A stretch of DNA of 64,000 bases, taken from the NCBI RefSeq assembly GCF_018780105.1, contig NZ_JADMKC010000005.1, positions 142,482 to 206,481 of the forward strand, read 5' to 3'. The notes beneath the pieces are model-generated. The model worked only from the letters and a program-made list of their open reading frames with translations. It ran no database searches and was not told where the DNA came from. This document shows positions 37,195-47,670 of this stretch, in pieces. The stretch is from Thiobacillus sp. GTDB lineage: Bacteria; Pseudomonadota; Gammaproteobacteria; Burkholderiales; Thiobacillaceae. Position 1 is the stretch's first letter; each line of letters starts with the position of its first letter. A program made the position numbers and the translations under genes.

Positions 37195-39570
37195 ATGGCT
37201 ACGCTGAACATCGAAATTGACGGTCGCGCGATTCAGGTCGAAAGCGGCGACACCATCATGGATGCGGCCAATCAGGCCGGTATCGCGATCCCGCATTTCT
37301 GTTATCACAAAAAGCTTTCCATCGCGGCCAACTGCCGTATGTGCCTGGTACAGGTAGAGAAGGCGCCGAAGCCACTGCCTGCTTGTGCCACCCCGGTGAC
37401 GGACGGCATGAAGGTGCAGACCCGATCCGATTACGCCGTCAACGCGCAGAAGGCCGTGATGGAGTTCCTGCTGATCAATCACCCGCTCGACTGCCCGATC
37501 TGCGATCAGGGCGGCGAATGCATGCTGCAGGATATGGCGGTGGGCTATGGCGCATCGTCTTCGCGCTATCAGGAAGAAAAGCGCGTGGTGAGCGAGAAGA
37601 ATCTCGGTCCGCTGATCGCTACCGACATGACGCGCTGCATTCACTGCAGCCGCTGCGTGCGATTCGGCCAGGAAATCGCGGGCGTGATGGAGCTCGGCAT
37701 GGCGGGGCGGGGCGAACACACCGAGGTGATGCCCTTTCTGGCGCAACAAGTTGCGTCCGAGTTGTCGGGCAACATCATCGACCTGTGCCCGGTGGGCGCG
37801 CTCACTAGCAAACCGTTCCGTTATTCGGCTCGTGCCTGGGAGCTGGGACGGCGGTTCTCGATCAGTCCGCACGACAGCCTGGGGTCCAACCTCACCGTGC
37901 ACGTCAAGGACAACAAGGTGATGCGCGTGCTGCCGCGCGAGAACGAGGACGTCAACGAATGCTGGCTGGCTGACCGCGACCGTTTTTCTTACGAAGGGCT
38001 GAATACCGCCGAGCGTCTGACCCAGCCGATGATCAAGCAGGGCGGGCAGTGGGTGGAGACAACCTGGCAGACCGCGCTCGAATTCATCGCGGACAAACTG
38101 AAAGCGATACCCGCAGAGCAGATTGGCGCATTGTCGACACCGTACCGTCCGGCGGAAGAGCTTTTCCTGCTGCAAAAACTGATGCGCGGCATGGGCAGCG
38201 GCAACGTCGATCACCGCCTGCGGCAATCGGACTTCACGCTGGACACCAAGGCGCACGGCGGCTTCTGGCTGGGCATGCCGGTGACCTACATGTCGCGTCT
38301 CAACCGCATGCTGGTGGTGGGATCGAACCTGCGCAAGGACCATCCGTTGATGGCGCACCGCATCCGCGAATCGGTGCGCTGGTATGGACAGCTCAACCTG
38401 ATCAATGCGCACGAGGACGAATTCCTCGGCAAGGTGCACGCCAAGCGCATCGTCGCGCCGTCGCAACTCGCCACGGCGCTGGCAGGCGTCTGCGTTGCGC
38501 TGGCCGAACTGAAAAACCTGCCGGTGCCCGACATCGCCGCGCACGGTGTAGCAGACGACACGGCACGCAAGATGGCCGAGAGCCTGTCCGGCGGCGGACA
38601 GGGCGCTTCCGGCGTGGAAGCGCGCGCCGTCTTTTTGGGCAACATGGCGCAGCACCATCCCAGTTATTCGCATATCCACGCGCTGGCGCAGGCTGTGGCG
38701 AAACTCGCGGGCGCCAGCTTCGGCGTACTGGGCGAAGCCGCCAACAGCGTCGGGGCGGTGGCTGTCGGTGCGATTCCGGTATGCGGTCCGCTGGGACAGC
38801 CTGCGGTCAAGGGGCTGAACGCGCAGCAGATGTTGGCGCAACCCCTGCGCGCTTACCTGATGCTGGGCGTCGAGGCCGAACTCGATACCCACGATCCGGT
38901 GACTGCGATGAAGAGTATCAACGCGGCCGAGTTCGTCGTGGTGATGTCGCCGTACAAGGGCAAGTCGCTTGACTATGCCGATGTACTGCTGCCGATTGCG
39001 CCCTGGACTGAAACCTCGGGCACCTTCGTCAATACCGAAGGCCGGGTGCAGAGCTTCAATGCCGTGGTGAAACCGCTTGGCGAGACTCGCCCCGCGTGGA
39101 AAGTGCTGCGTGTGCTGGGCAATCTGCTGGGCTTGGCTGGGTTTGATCACAACGATTCCAAGGACGTGCTGCGCGATGCCTTGGGCGACACGCCCATCGG
39201 CAATGTGCAGGCCTATCTGAATAATGAAATTAGCGGCGTCACGGTCGTTCCGGAACAAGCCTGGTCAGGTCTGGAACGGGTGGCCGAAGTACCGATTTAT
39301 CAAACCGATGCGGTGGTGCGCCGCTCGCCTTCGCTGCAGATGACGCTCGATGCCGCCCTGCCGGTTGCGCGCATGCACAGCCGGCTGATCGCCAAGCTGG
39401 GACTTACAGAAAACGGCCGCGTATCGGTACGGCAAACGGCCTCCGCGCTGACCCTCAAAGTGCAGCGCGACGATCTGCTGCCCGATAATTGCGTGCGCAT
39501 CCCCAGCGGTCATCCGCTGACTGCAGGCCTCGGCCCGATGTTCGGCCCGATTACGGCGGAGCCCGTCTGA
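37195..39570 (+). CDS. nuoG: NADH-quinone oxidoreductase subunit G
   Basis: The 791-residue 75-kDa Fe-S subunit. The N-terminal 2Fe-2S domain has [15 protein letters not shown]...PACATP, then the His/Cys cluster N5 ([18 protein letters not shown]) and 4Fe-4S ligands in [11 protein letters not shown] and DLCPVGAL. A long molybdopterin-oxidoreductase-like domain without evident cofactor ligands makes up the rest. I see no MFCxxC-type N7 motif at the start of that domain, so cluster N7 is probably absent as in many species. Confidence 0.96.
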   Translation: MATLNIEIDGRAIQVESGDTIMDAANQAGIAIPHFCYHKKLSIAANCRMCLVQVEKAPKPLPACATPVTDGMKVQTRSDYAVNAQKAVMEFLLINHPLDCPICDQGGECMLQDMAVGYGASSSRYQEEKRVVSEKNLGPLIATDMTRCIHCSRCVRFGQEIAGVMELGMAGRGEHTEVMPFLAQQVASELSGNIIDLCPVGALTSKPFRYSARAWELGRRFSISPHDSLGSNLTVHVKDNKVMRVLPRENEDVNECWLADRDRFSYEGLNTAERLTQPMIKQGGQWVETTWQTALEFIADKLKAIPAEQIGALSTPYRPAEELFLLQKLMRGMGSGNVDHRLRQSDFTLDTKAHGGFWLGMPVTYMSRLNRMLVVGSNLRKDHPLMAHRIRESVRWYGQLNLINAHEDEFLGKVHAKRIVAPSQLATALAGVCVALAELKNLPVPDIAAHGVADDTARKMAESLSGGGQGASGVEARAVFLGNMAQHHPSYSHIHALAQAVAKLAGASFGVLGEAANSVGAVAVGAIPVCGPLGQPAVKGLNAQQMLAQPLRAYLMLGVEAELDTHDPVTAMKSINAAEFVVVMSPYKGKSLDYADVLLPIAPWTETSGTFVNTEGRVQSFNAVVKPLGETRPAWKVLRVLGNLLGLAGFDHNDSKDVLRDALGDTPIGNVQAYLNNEISGVTVVPEQAWSGLERVAEVPIYQTDAVVRRSPSLQMTLDAALPVARMHSRLIAKLGLTENGRVSVRQTASALTLKVQRDDLLPDNCVRIPSGHPLTAGLGPMFGPITAEPV

Positions 39571-40586
39571 TGATGGACATGAACCTGGACTGGACAGCCA
39601 TACAAGCCGTGGTCTGGACGCTGATCAAGATCATGGCATTGGTGGTGCCGCTGATGCTCGGCGTTGCTTACCTCACTTATGCCGAACGCAAGATCATCGG
39701 CTGGATGCAGGTGCGTATCGGCCCCAACCGCGTCGGTTTCCAGGGCCTGCTGCAACCGATTGCCGACGCTGTGAAATTGCTGATGAAGGAAATCATCATT
39801 CCTTCCGGCGCCAACAAGGGGCTGTTCATCCTCGGCCCCATCCTGGTGATTGCCCCCGCACTGGCGGCATGGGCCGTGATCCCGTTCACCGACACGCTGG
39901 TGCTGGCCAATATCAACGCCGGTTTGCTGTATGTCATGGCGATCACCTCGATGGGCGTGTATGGCGTGATCGTCGCCGGCTGGGCTTCCAACTCCAAATA
40001 CGCCTTCCTCGGTGCGATGCGTTCGGCGGCCCAGATCGTGTCGTATGAAATCGCCATGGGCTTCGCGCTGGTCGGTGTGTTGATGGCGGCGCAGTCGCTG
40101 AACCTGATCGATATTGTGCAGGGCCAGTCGGGCGGGGTGCACCAGTGGTATATCTGGCCGCTGTTTCCGCTGTTCATGGTGTATCTGATCGCCGGCGTGG
40201 CCGAGACCAACCGCGCGCCGTTCGACGTGGCCGAGGGTGAATCCGAGATCGTCGCGGGTTTCCACGTCGAATATTCCGGCATGGCCTTCGCGGTATTCTT
40301 CCTCGCGGAGTATGCCAACATGATCCTGGTGGCCGCGCTGTGCACGCTGATGTTCCTCGGCGGCTGGCTGTCGCCAGTGACCTTCCTGCCCGATGGCATC
40401 GTCTGGTGGCTGGCAAAAACCGGTTTTGTGCTGTTCCTCTTTCTGTGGTTCCGCGCCACTTTCCCGCGCTATCGCTACGACCAGATCATGCGGCTGGGCT
40501 GGAAAGTGTTCATCCCCATCACCATCGTCTGGATCGTCGTCGTCGGCGCCATGATGCAGACGCCGTATGGTTATCTCTTCCATTGA
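39570..40586 (+). CDS. nuoH: NADH-quinone oxidoreductase subunit H
   Basis: The 338-residue membrane subunit at the base of the quinone tunnel, with eight or so hydrophobic segments. The signature [33 protein letters not shown] and [26 protein letters not shown] loops are intact. ATG 39570 overlaps the nuoG stop by 1 bp; the ORF-track start at 39489 lies inside nuoG. Confidence 0.97.
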   Translation: MMDMNLDWTAIQAVVWTLIKIMALVVPLMLGVAYLTYAERKIIGWMQVRIGPNRVGFQGLLQPIADAVKLLMKEIIIPSGANKGLFILGPILVIAPALAAWAVIPFTDTLVLANINAGLLYVMAITSMGVYGVIVAGWASNSKYAFLGAMRSAAQIVSYEIAMGFALVGVLMAAQSLNLIDIVQGQSGGVHQWYIWPLFPLFMVYLIAGVAETNRAPFDVAEGESEIVAGFHVEYSGMAFAVFFLAEYANMILVAALCTLMFLGGWLSPVTFLPDGIVWWLAKTGFVLFLFLWFRATFPRYRYDQIMRLGWKVFIPITIVWIVVVGAMMQTPYGYLFH

Positions 40587-40593
40587 GCGCGCC

Positions 40594-41082
40594 ATGAAAC
40601 GACTCGCCCAATTCTTCGGCAGCCTGCTCCTGATCGAGCTCCTGCGCGGCATGATGCTCACCGGGCGTCACCTGTTCGCGCGCAAGATCACGGTGCAATA
40701 CCCCGAAGAGAAAACCCCGCAATCGCCACGTTTCCGCGGTCTGCACGCGCTGCGCCGCTATCCCAACGGCGAGGAGCGCTGCATCGCCTGCAAACTGTGC
40801 GAAGCGGTGTGCCCGGCGCTCGCCATCACCATCGAATCGGAAAAGCGCCAGGACGGCACCCGCCGCACCACGCGTTACGACATCGACCTGACCAAGTGCA
40901 TCTTTTGCGGCTTCTGCGAGGAATCCTGCCCGGTCGATTCCATCGTCGAGACCCGCATCCTCGAGTACCACGGCGAAAAACGCGGCGACCTGTATTACAC
41001 CAAGTCCATGCTGCTGGCGATCGGCGACCAGCATGAAGCGCAGATCGCGAAAGACCGCGCACAGGATGCGAAGTATCGATAA
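40594..41082 (+). CDS. nuoI: NADH-quinone oxidoreductase subunit I
   Basis: The 162-residue TYKY subunit with two 4Fe-4S clusters (N6a/N6b): [16 protein letters not shown] and [16 protein letters not shown]. An amphipathic N-terminal stretch ([20 protein letters not shown]) lies along the membrane surface. The start is ATG 40594, seven bases after nuoH; the track start at 40567 overlaps nuoH. Confidence 0.96.
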   Translation: MKRLAQFFGSLLLIELLRGMMLTGRHLFARKITVQYPEEKTPQSPRFRGLHALRRYPNGEERCIACKLCEAVCPALAITIESEKRQDGTRRTTRYDIDLTKCIFCGFCEESCPVDSIVETRILEYHGEKRGDLYYTKSMLLAIGDQHEAQIAKDRAQDAKYR

Positions 41083-41113
41083 TGAATACAGCGCGAAGCA
41101 TTGTTAGACCTCT

Positions 41114-41755
41114 ATGACCTACACGACCGCGATCTTTTATTTCTTCGCTGCCATCCTGGTGTTTGCCGGCTTGCGCGTGATCACTGCGCGCAACCCGGTG
41201 CATGCCGCATTGTTCCTGGTGCTGGCGTTTTTTACCGCAGCCGGGCTGTGGATGCTGCTGGAGGCCGAATTCCTCGCCATCACGCTGGTGCTGGTTTACG
41301 TTGGCGCGGTGATGGTGCTGTTCCTGTTCGTGGTGATGATGCTCGACATCAACCTCGACAAATTGCGCGAAGGTTTCTGGGATTACCTGCCGCTGGCCGG
41401 TTTCGTTTCGGTGCTGCTGGTGATCGAGATGGTACTGATACTCGGCAGCCGCCATTTTGGGCTCGATGTCATGGGCGCCCCTGCGCCGCATCCAGCCGAT
41501 TACAGCAACACCAAGGAACTTGGCCGGCTGCTGTATACCGATTATGTCTATGCGTTCGAACTCGCCGCCGTGATCCTGCTGGTGGCGATTGTCGCCGCCA
41601 TCGCGCTGACGCTGCGCCGCCGCAAGGACAGCAAGTACATCGACCCGGCCGAACAGGTGAAGGTCAAGCGCAATGACCGTCTGCGGATTGTAAAAATGCC
41701 AGCCGTCAAAATGCAGGCCACGCAGAAGCCGCAAGCCGGGGAGGGTGAGGCATGA
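41114..41755 (+). CDS. nuoJ: NADH-quinone oxidoreductase subunit J
   Basis: A 213-residue membrane subunit with five hydrophobic segments ([22 protein letters not shown] onwards). It contains the family stretch [53 protein letters not shown] charged C-terminal extension of about 40 residues ([18 protein letters not shown]...) is longer than in E. coli. It overlaps nuoK by 4 bp. Confidence 0.95.
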   Translation: MTYTTAIFYFFAAILVFAGLRVITARNPVHAALFLVLAFFTAAGLWMLLEAEFLAITLVLVYVGAVMVLFLFVVMMLDINLDKLREGFWDYLPLAGFVSVLLVIEMVLILGSRHFGLDVMGAPAPHPADYSNTKELGRLLYTDYVYAFELAAVILLVAIVAAIALTLRRRKDSKYIDPAEQVKVKRNDRLRIVKMPAVKMQATQKPQAGEGEA

Positions 41756-42057
41756 TTTCCCTGTCGCATTATCTGGTGCTGGGCGGCATCCTGTTCGCCA
41801 TCGCCGTGCTGGGCATTTTCCTCAATCGCAAGAACGTGATCATCCTGTTGATGGCGATCGAATTGATGCTGCTGGCGGTGAACATGAACTTCATCGCCTT
41901 TTCGCACTATCTGGGCGACATCCACGGCCAGATCTTCGTCTTCTTCATCCTCACCGTCGCCGCCGCCGAGTCCGCCATCGGCCTGGCGATCCTGGTGGTG
42001 CTGTTCCGCAACTTGCACACCATCAATGTCGATGACCTCGACCATCTGAAAGGCTGA
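41752..42057 (+). CDS. nuoK: NADH-quinone oxidoreductase subunit K
   Basis: A 101-residue MrpC-like subunit with three membrane segments. The proton-path Glu residues lie in [16 protein letters not shown] and [19 protein letters not shown]. It overlaps nuoJ by 4 bp and nuoL by 1 bp. Confidence 0.96.
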   Translation: MISLSHYLVLGGILFAIAVLGIFLNRKNVIILLMAIELMLLAVNMNFIAFSHYLGDIHGQIFVFFILTVAAAESAIGLAILVVLFRNLHTINVDDLDHLKG

Positions 42058-44072
42058 TGCGGATGGACATGCAGATGCTCTATCTCATCGTGCCACTGGC
42101 CCCGCTGCTGGGTGCGATCGTCGCAGGCTTTTTCGGCAAGCTGATCGGCCGGACCTTGTCGCACGTCGTCACCATCGCAGGCGTGGCGGTGTCGCTCGCT
42201 GCCTCGGTGCTGGTGTTCCAGGATGTGCTCGCCGGCCATACTTACAACGGTACGGTCTACACCTGGATGGTGCTGGGCGACCTGCGCTTCGAAGTCGGTT
42301 TTCTGATCGACTCGCTGACCACGATGATGATGCTGGTCGTCACCTTCGTGTCGCTGATGGTGCACATCTACACCATCGGCTACATGCACGACGATCCCGG
42401 TTACCAGCGTTTCTTCAGCTACATCTCGCTGTTCACCTTCTCGATGCTGATGCTGGTGATGAGCAACAATTTCCTGCAGCTGTTCTTCGGCTGGGAAGCG
42501 GTCGGTCTGGTGTCCTATCTGCTGATCGGCTTCTGGTATACGAAAGAGACGGCGATCTACGCCAACCTCAAGGCCTTCATGGTCAACCGCGTGGGCGACT
42601 TCGGTTTCATCCTCGGCATCGGCCTGGTGCTGGCACATTTTGGTTCGCTGGATTACGCCACGGTGTTTGCCAGGGCGCCCGAGCTTGCGAATGAAACGAT
42701 CACCATTTGGTTCGACACGCCCTGGATGTTGATGAGCGTGATCGGGATACTTTTATTTATCGGCGCGATGGGCAAATCCGCGCAGTTCCCGCTGCACGTC
42801 TGGCTGCCCGATTCGATGGAAGGCCCGACGCCGATCTCGGCGCTGATCCATGCCGCGACGATGGTGACTGCGGGCATTTTCATGGTCGCGCGCATGTCGC
42901 CGCTGTACGAACTGTCGGATACCGCCTTGAGCTTCATCATGGTGATCGGCGCCATTACCGCGCTGTTCATGGGTTTTCTCGGAATCGTGCAGAACGACAT
43001 CAAGCGCGTGGTGGCCTATTCGACGCTGTCGCAGCTGGGTTACATGACGGTTGCGCTCGGCGCTTCTGCGTACTCGGTCGCGGTATTCCACCTGATGACG
43101 CACGCTTTCTTCAAGGCGCTGCTGTTTCTTGCCGCGGGCAGCGTCATCATCGCCATGCACCACAATCAGGACATCCGCTACATGGGCGGCCTGAAGAAAT
43201 ACATGCCGATCACCTGGATCACCTCGCTGATCGGATCGTTGGCGCTGATCGGTACGCCTTTCCTGTCGGGCTTCTATTCCAAGGAAAGCATCATCGAGGC
43301 GGTCAAGCTGTCGCACCTGCCGGTGGCCGACATCGCCTACTGGGCGGTGCTGGCCGGCGTCTTCGTCACTGCGTTCTATTCCTTCCGCATGTACTTCCTG
43401 GTATTCCACGGCAAGGAACGTTTCCATAACGCGCACCATCATGGCGACGACAGCCACGGGCAGGATGAGCATGGCGATGCGCACAGTCATGGCGCCGGCA
43501 CGCCGCACGAAACGCCGTGGGTGGTGACCGGCCCCTTGCTCGCGCTGGCGCTGCCTTCGCTGGCAATCGGCTACATGACCATTGAGCCGATGCTGTTCGG
43601 CGACTTCTTCGGCAATGCGATTTATGTTGCCGATCGCCATCCGGTGATGGTCGAGCTCAACCAGCATTTCCACGGCGCGATGGCGATGGGACTGCACGCC
43701 ATCACCACCTTGCCGTTCTGGCTGACGGCGGCAGGGGTAGGGCTGTCGGCTTACTTCTATCTCAAACGTCCGGATATTCCGGCAGCGATCCAGCAACGCT
43801 TCAGTTTCATCCACAGCATGCTCGTCAACAAATACTGGTTCGACGAACTCTATAGCTGGCTGTTTGCCGGTGGTGCGCGCCTGCTGGGGGGCGGTCTGTG
43901 GCGCGGCGGCGACCAGGCCGTCATCGACGGTACGATCAACGGCACCGCGCGGCTGGTCGAGCGCGTCGCCCGGCTGCTGCGCGCCTTCCAATCCGGCTAT
44001 ATCTACCACTACGCTTTCGCCATGCTGATCGGGGTGTTTGCCCTGGTGACCTGGTTTGCCCGTCTGAACTGA
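42057..44072 (+). CDS. nuoL: NADH-quinone oxidoreductase subunit L
   Basis: The 671-residue distal antiporter-like proton-pumping subunit, with many membrane segments and a C-terminal lateral helix region. Core motifs are FFGWEAVGLVSYLLIGFWY, GKSAQFPLHVWLPDSMEGPTPISALIHAATMVTAG and STLSQLGYM with nearby Lys. A His/Asp-rich loop (HHHGDDSHGQDEHGDAHSH) interrupts the region after the FHGKERFH stretch at about residues 455-485. An in-frame ATG at 42063 is an alternative start. Confidence 0.96.
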   Translation: MRMDMQMLYLIVPLAPLLGAIVAGFFGKLIGRTLSHVVTIAGVAVSLAASVLVFQDVLAGHTYNGTVYTWMVLGDLRFEVGFLIDSLTTMMMLVVTFVSLMVHIYTIGYMHDDPGYQRFFSYISLFTFSMLMLVMSNNFLQLFFGWEAVGLVSYLLIGFWYTKETAIYANLKAFMVNRVGDFGFILGIGLVLAHFGSLDYATVFARAPELANETITIWFDTPWMLMSVIGILLFIGAMGKSAQFPLHVWLPDSMEGPTPISALIHAATMVTAGIFMVARMSPLYELSDTALSFIMVIGAITALFMGFLGIVQNDIKRVVAYSTLSQLGYMTVALGASAYSVAVFHLMTHAFFKALLFLAAGSVIIAMHHNQDIRYMGGLKKYMPITWITSLIGSLALIGTPFLSGFYSKESIIEAVKLSHLPVADIAYWAVLAGVFVTAFYSFRMYFLVFHGKERFHNAHHHGDDSHGQDEHGDAHSHGAGTPHETPWVVTGPLLALALPSLAIGYMTIEPMLFGDFFGNAIYVADRHPVMVELNQHFHGAMAMGLHAITTLPFWLTAAGVGLSAYFYLKRPDIPAAIQQRFSFIHSMLVNKYWFDELYSWLFAGGARLLGGGLWRGGDQAVIDGTINGTARLVERVARLLRAFQSGYIYHYAFAMLIGVFALVTWFARLN

Positions 44073-44075
44073 CCC

Positions 44076-45554
44076 ATGGATTCCATACTTTCCCTCGTCA
44101 TCTGGGTGCCCATTCTTGCGGGCGTCGCCGTGCTCACCACCGGGTCGGATAAAAACGCGGTGCTGGCGCGCTGGCTGGCGCTGGCAGGTTCGCTTGCCGG
44201 GCTGCTCGTTGCGATCCCGCTGGCGAGCGGATTCGACACCACGACTTCGGCCATGCAGTTCGTCGAGAACACAGCCTGGATACCTGCGTTCAATATCCAT
44301 TACCACCTGGGTGTCGACGGCATTTCCATGCCACTGATCCTGCTCAACAGCTTCATTACCGTGCTGGTGGTCATCGCCGGCTGGCAGGTGATCCAGGACA
44401 AGGTCGCGCAATACATGGCGGCCTTCCTCATCATGTCCGGCCTCATCAACGGGGTGTTCGCCGCGCTCGACGGCATCCTGTTCTATGTCTTCTTCGAAGG
44501 CATGCTGATTCCGCTGTATCTGATCGTCGGCGTATGGGGCGGACCCAACCGCGTGTACGCCGCTTTCAAGTTCTTTCTCTACACGCTCGCCGGCTCCTTG
44601 CTGATGCTGGTGTCGATGATCTATCTGTACTTCCAGTCGGGCGGCAGTTTCGACATCCAGACCTGGCACACCACCACGCTGGGGATGTCGGCGCAGACGC
44701 TGATGTTTTTCGCGTTCCTGCTGGCCTTCGGCGTCAAGGTGCCGATGTGGCCGGTGCACACCTGGCTGCCCGACGCCCACGTCGAGGCGCCGACCGGCGG
44801 CTCGGTGGTGCTGGCGGCGATTACGCTCAAGGTCGGCGCCTACGGTTTCCTGCGTTTCATCCTGCCGATCCTGCCGGACGCCAGTCATGAACTCGCCTGG
44901 TTCGTCATCGCGCTGTCGCTGATCGCCGTCGCCTACATCGGTCTGGTTGCGCTGGTGCAGGCCGACATGAAAAAGCTCATCGCCTATTCGTCGATTGCGC
45001 ACATGGGCTTCGTCACCCTCGGTTTCTTCATGTTCAATCCGCTCGGCCTCGAAGGCGGGCTGGTGCAGATGATCTCGCACGGCTTTGTGTCGGCGGCGCT
45101 TTTCCTTTGCATCGGCGTAATGTACGACCGCCTGCATTCGCGCCAGATCAAGGACTACGGCGGTCTGGTCAACCGGATGCCGGTGTTCGCCGCGCTGTTC
45201 ATGCTGTTTGCCATGGCCAATGCCGGCTTGCCCGCCACCAGCGGCTTCGTCGGCGAGTTCATGGTCATCATGTCGGCCACCCAGGTGAATTTCTGGTTCG
45301 CCTTCGTCGCCGCCACCACCCTGATCCTCGGCGCGGGCTACACACTGTGGATGTACAAGCGGGTGGTGTTCGGCCAGATCACCAACCCGCACGTCGAAGA
45401 ACTCACGGACATCAACGCGCGTGAAATCCTGTTGCTCGGCGTGCTCGCCGTCTGCGTGCTCGGCATGGGCCTGTATCCCAAACCCTTCACCGACGTGATG
45501 CACGTCTCCGTCGTCGATCTCCTGGCGCACGTCGCCCAGAGCAAACTGCCATGA
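44076..45554 (+). CDS. nuoM: NADH-quinone oxidoreductase subunit M
   Basis: The 492-residue antiporter-like proton-pumping subunit. Typical stretches are [83 protein letters not shown] and [12 protein letters not shown]. About fourteen membrane segments. It starts 3 bp after nuoL and overlaps nuoN by 4 bp. Confidence 0.97.
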   Translation: MDSILSLVIWVPILAGVAVLTTGSDKNAVLARWLALAGSLAGLLVAIPLASGFDTTTSAMQFVENTAWIPAFNIHYHLGVDGISMPLILLNSFITVLVVIAGWQVIQDKVAQYMAAFLIMSGLINGVFAALDGILFYVFFEGMLIPLYLIVGVWGGPNRVYAAFKFFLYTLAGSLLMLVSMIYLYFQSGGSFDIQTWHTTTLGMSAQTLMFFAFLLAFGVKVPMWPVHTWLPDAHVEAPTGGSVVLAAITLKVGAYGFLRFILPILPDASHELAWFVIALSLIAVAYIGLVALVQADMKKLIAYSSIAHMGFVTLGFFMFNPLGLEGGLVQMISHGFVSAALFLCIGVMYDRLHSRQIKDYGGLVNRMPVFAALFMLFAMANAGLPATSGFVGEFMVIMSATQVNFWFAFVAATTLILGAGYTLWMYKRVVFGQITNPHVEELTDINAREILLLGVLAVCVLGMGLYPKPFTDVMHVSVVDLLAHVAQSKLP

Positions 45555-46990
45555 GCCTGAGTGCCTTCCTCCCCGCGCTGCCCGAAATCTTCGTATTGGC
45601 GATGGTGTCGCTGATCCTGGTGATCGATGCCGCCGTCGACGACAGCAAGCGTTATCTCGCCTACGTGTTGTCGCTGGCCACCCTGGCGGGTGCTGCTTTC
45701 CTCACTGTGCGCGATCTGTCCACCATGCCGGTTCTGGCATTGAACGGCCTGTTCATCGACGATCCGCTGTCGGACGTGCTGAAGCTGTTTCTCTACCTGA
45801 CCACCGCCGTGGTGCTGGTTTATTCGCGTGCTTACCTGCGCGAACGCGGGCTTTATAAAGGCGAGTTTTTCGTGCTGGCGCTGTTCGCCTTGCTGGGCAT
45901 GATGGTGATGATTTCCGCCAGTCACTTCCTCACCCTGTATCTCGGGCTCGAGCTGCTGTCGCTGTCGCTGTATGCCATGGTTGCGCTGCAACGCGATTCC
46001 AGCGTGGCGACCGAGGCGGCGATGAAGTATTTCGTCCTCGGCGCGCTGGCGTCCGGCATGCTGCTGTACGGCATGTCGATGGTCTACGGCGTGACCGGCT
46101 CGCTGGCGCTGGGCGATATCGCCATCGCCCTGCAGGACGGCACCGACCTGCGCATTCCACTGGTGTTCGGCATCGTTTTCCTGGTCGCCGGGCTGGCCTT
46201 CAAGCTGGGCGCCGTGCCGTTCCACATGTGGGTGCCCGACGTCTATCACGGTGCGCCCACGGCGATGACGCTGTTCATCGGCAGCGCGCCCAAGATCGCC
46301 GCGTTCGCTTTCGTGATCCGCATCCTGGGACAGGGGCTGGAATCGCAGGTCGGCGAATGGCGCGACATGCTGATCATCCTCGCCGTGCTGTCGATGGCGC
46401 TTGGCAATTTCGCAGCCATCGCGCAGAGCAACCTCAAACGCATGTTCGCTTACTCGACCATCTCGCACATGGGCTTCATGCTGCTGGGCATCCTGGCTGG
46501 TACGCAGAATGGCTATGGCAGCGCGATGTTCTACGTGCTGATCTACACGCTGATGAGCCTGGGCGGCTTCGGCATGATCCTTTTGCTGTCGCGCGCCGGT
46601 TTCGAAGCCGACCAGCTCGACGACTTCAAGGGCCTCAACCGCCGCAGCCCGTGGCTGGCCTTCCTGATGCTGCTGCTGATGTTCTCCATGGCTGGCGTGC
46701 CGCCCACCGTCGGCTTCTACGCCAAGCTGTCGGTGCTGCAGGCCGTGGTCGAACTGGGCTATGTCTGGCTGGCGGTGGCGGCGGTGCTGTTCTCGCTGGT
46801 CGGCGCGTTTTACTACCTGCGCATCGTCAAGCTGATGTATTTCGATGCGCCGCACGACACCTCGCCGATCACCCCCAGCGTTGACACCCGCATTATCATG
46901 TCGGCCAACGGTCTCGCCGTGCTGGCAATCGGTATCCTGCCGCAGCCGTTGATGGCGCTTTGCATCCACGCCATCGGCGCGTCGTTTTGA
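45551..46990 (+). CDS. nuoN: NADH-quinone oxidoreductase subunit N
   Basis: The 479-residue third antiporter-like subunit. It has [62 protein letters not shown] and [13 protein letters not shown], with the conserved Lys and Glu residues of the proton channel. It is the last nuo gene, completing A-N in the canonical order with no extra reading frames inserted. Confidence 0.97.
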   Translation: MSLSAFLPALPEIFVLAMVSLILVIDAAVDDSKRYLAYVLSLATLAGAAFLTVRDLSTMPVLALNGLFIDDPLSDVLKLFLYLTTAVVLVYSRAYLRERGLYKGEFFVLALFALLGMMVMISASHFLTLYLGLELLSLSLYAMVALQRDSSVATEAAMKYFVLGALASGMLLYGMSMVYGVTGSLALGDIAIALQDGTDLRIPLVFGIVFLVAGLAFKLGAVPFHMWVPDVYHGAPTAMTLFIGSAPKIAAFAFVIRILGQGLESQVGEWRDMLIILAVLSMALGNFAAIAQSNLKRMFAYSTISHMGFMLLGILAGTQNGYGSAMFYVLIYTLMSLGGFGMILLLSRAGFEADQLDDFKGLNRRSPWLAFLMLLLMFSMAGVPPTVGFYAKLSVLQAVVELGYVWLAVAAVLFSLVGAFYYLRIVKLMYFDAPHDTSPITPSVDTRIIMSANGLAVLAIGILPQPLMALCIHAIGASF

Positions 46991-47061
46991 GGCAAGTGCA
47001 GCTGAACTAAACCCCACCGGAGCAGGTCTGCTCCGGCATCATTTGGCATTTCGGATTCACC

Positions 47062-47364
47062 GTGAATTTTTCGACCACCCTGCTGCTTATCCTGGCATTC
47101 ATCGCCGCCAACCTGCCGTTCCTCGTCGAGCGCATTTTCTTTGTCGTCCAGCCCAAAGCCGCCAGCAAGAACTTCGCCTGGCGCCTGCTCGAACTGGTGA
47201 CGATGTTTTTCATCGTAGGAGGCATTGCCTGGATGCTGGAGAGCAAACTGGGCGATGTGCACAAGCAGAACTGGGAGTTCTACGCGGTCAACGCTTCCTT
47301 GTTCGTGGTGTTTGCCTACCCGGGGTTCGTGTACCGCTATCTGTGGCGGCGGCGCGGCGGCTAA
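47062..47364 (+). CDS. DUF2818 family membrane protein
   Basis: A 100-residue protein with three hydrophobic segments (FSTTLLLILAFIAANLPFLVERIFF; LLELVTMFFIVGGIAWMLE; FYAVNASLFVVFAYPGFVYRYL). It starts with GTG 47062, 71 bp after nuoN. DUF2818 members commonly follow nuoN in betaproteobacteria, suggesting a role in complex I assembly or stability, but no function has been shown to my knowledge. Confidence 0.82.
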   Translation: MNFSTTLLLILAFIAANLPFLVERIFFVVQPKAASKNFAWRLLELVTMFFIVGGIAWMLESKLGDVHKQNWEFYAVNASLFVVFAYPGFVYRYLWRRRGG

Positions 47365-47400
47365 CCGGCTGGGCAGATGCTTCCCCGCCAGTCCCGCACG

Positions 47401-47670
47401 TTACAAAAAGTAGAAAAAATAGCGGCCGGCATCAAATTCAACTGCCAGCCGCGCGCCGCGATTCAGCGCATAGTCCCACGACCCCTTGGTGGCACAGCCT
47501 TCGTGGCATTCGCTGACGCCCGCCGGAGATTCAAGATCGCGTTCGCGGTCGTACCAGCTCAATAACATCGTGTCGTCGCCCAGTTGCTGCTGGGCGATCG
47601 CGGTCGCCAGCTTGAGCGCGGCATAAAAGTCGAGGCCGAGCTCGGCGGTGTCGAGGCGCAGGGTTTTCAT
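47401..47670 (-). CDS. AF1514-like small protein (DUF5619-type)
   Basis: An 89-residue protein whose ATG (47670) overlaps the mutS stop by 4 bp, so it should be translationally coupled to mutS. The pattern [45 protein letters not shown] and a C-terminal [13 protein letters not shown] resembles the AF_1514 family first defined in Archaeoglobus. The track gives a 237-residue ORF, but the upstream part overlaps mutS in another frame and is rejected. Function is unknown; the two Cys in ECHEGC might bind metal or form a disulfide. Family assignment is from memory. Confidence 0.65.
   Translation of the reverse strand: MKTLRLDTAELGLDFYAALKLATAIAQQQLGDDTMLLSWYDRERDLESPAGVSECHEGCATKGSWDYALNRGARLAVEFDAGRYFFYFL

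Noticed and set aside
37066-39258. 730-residue minus-strand ORF opposite nuoG
   Set aside because: Antisense shadow with no domain; nuoG on the plus strand has all expected cluster motifs.
42753-45530. 925-residue minus-strand ORF opposite nuoL/nuoM
   Set aside because: It is the complement shadow of two well-conserved membrane genes in a high-GC region. Its composition (Gln/Glu/His/Arg-rich, no domain) mirrors the codons of the sense strand.
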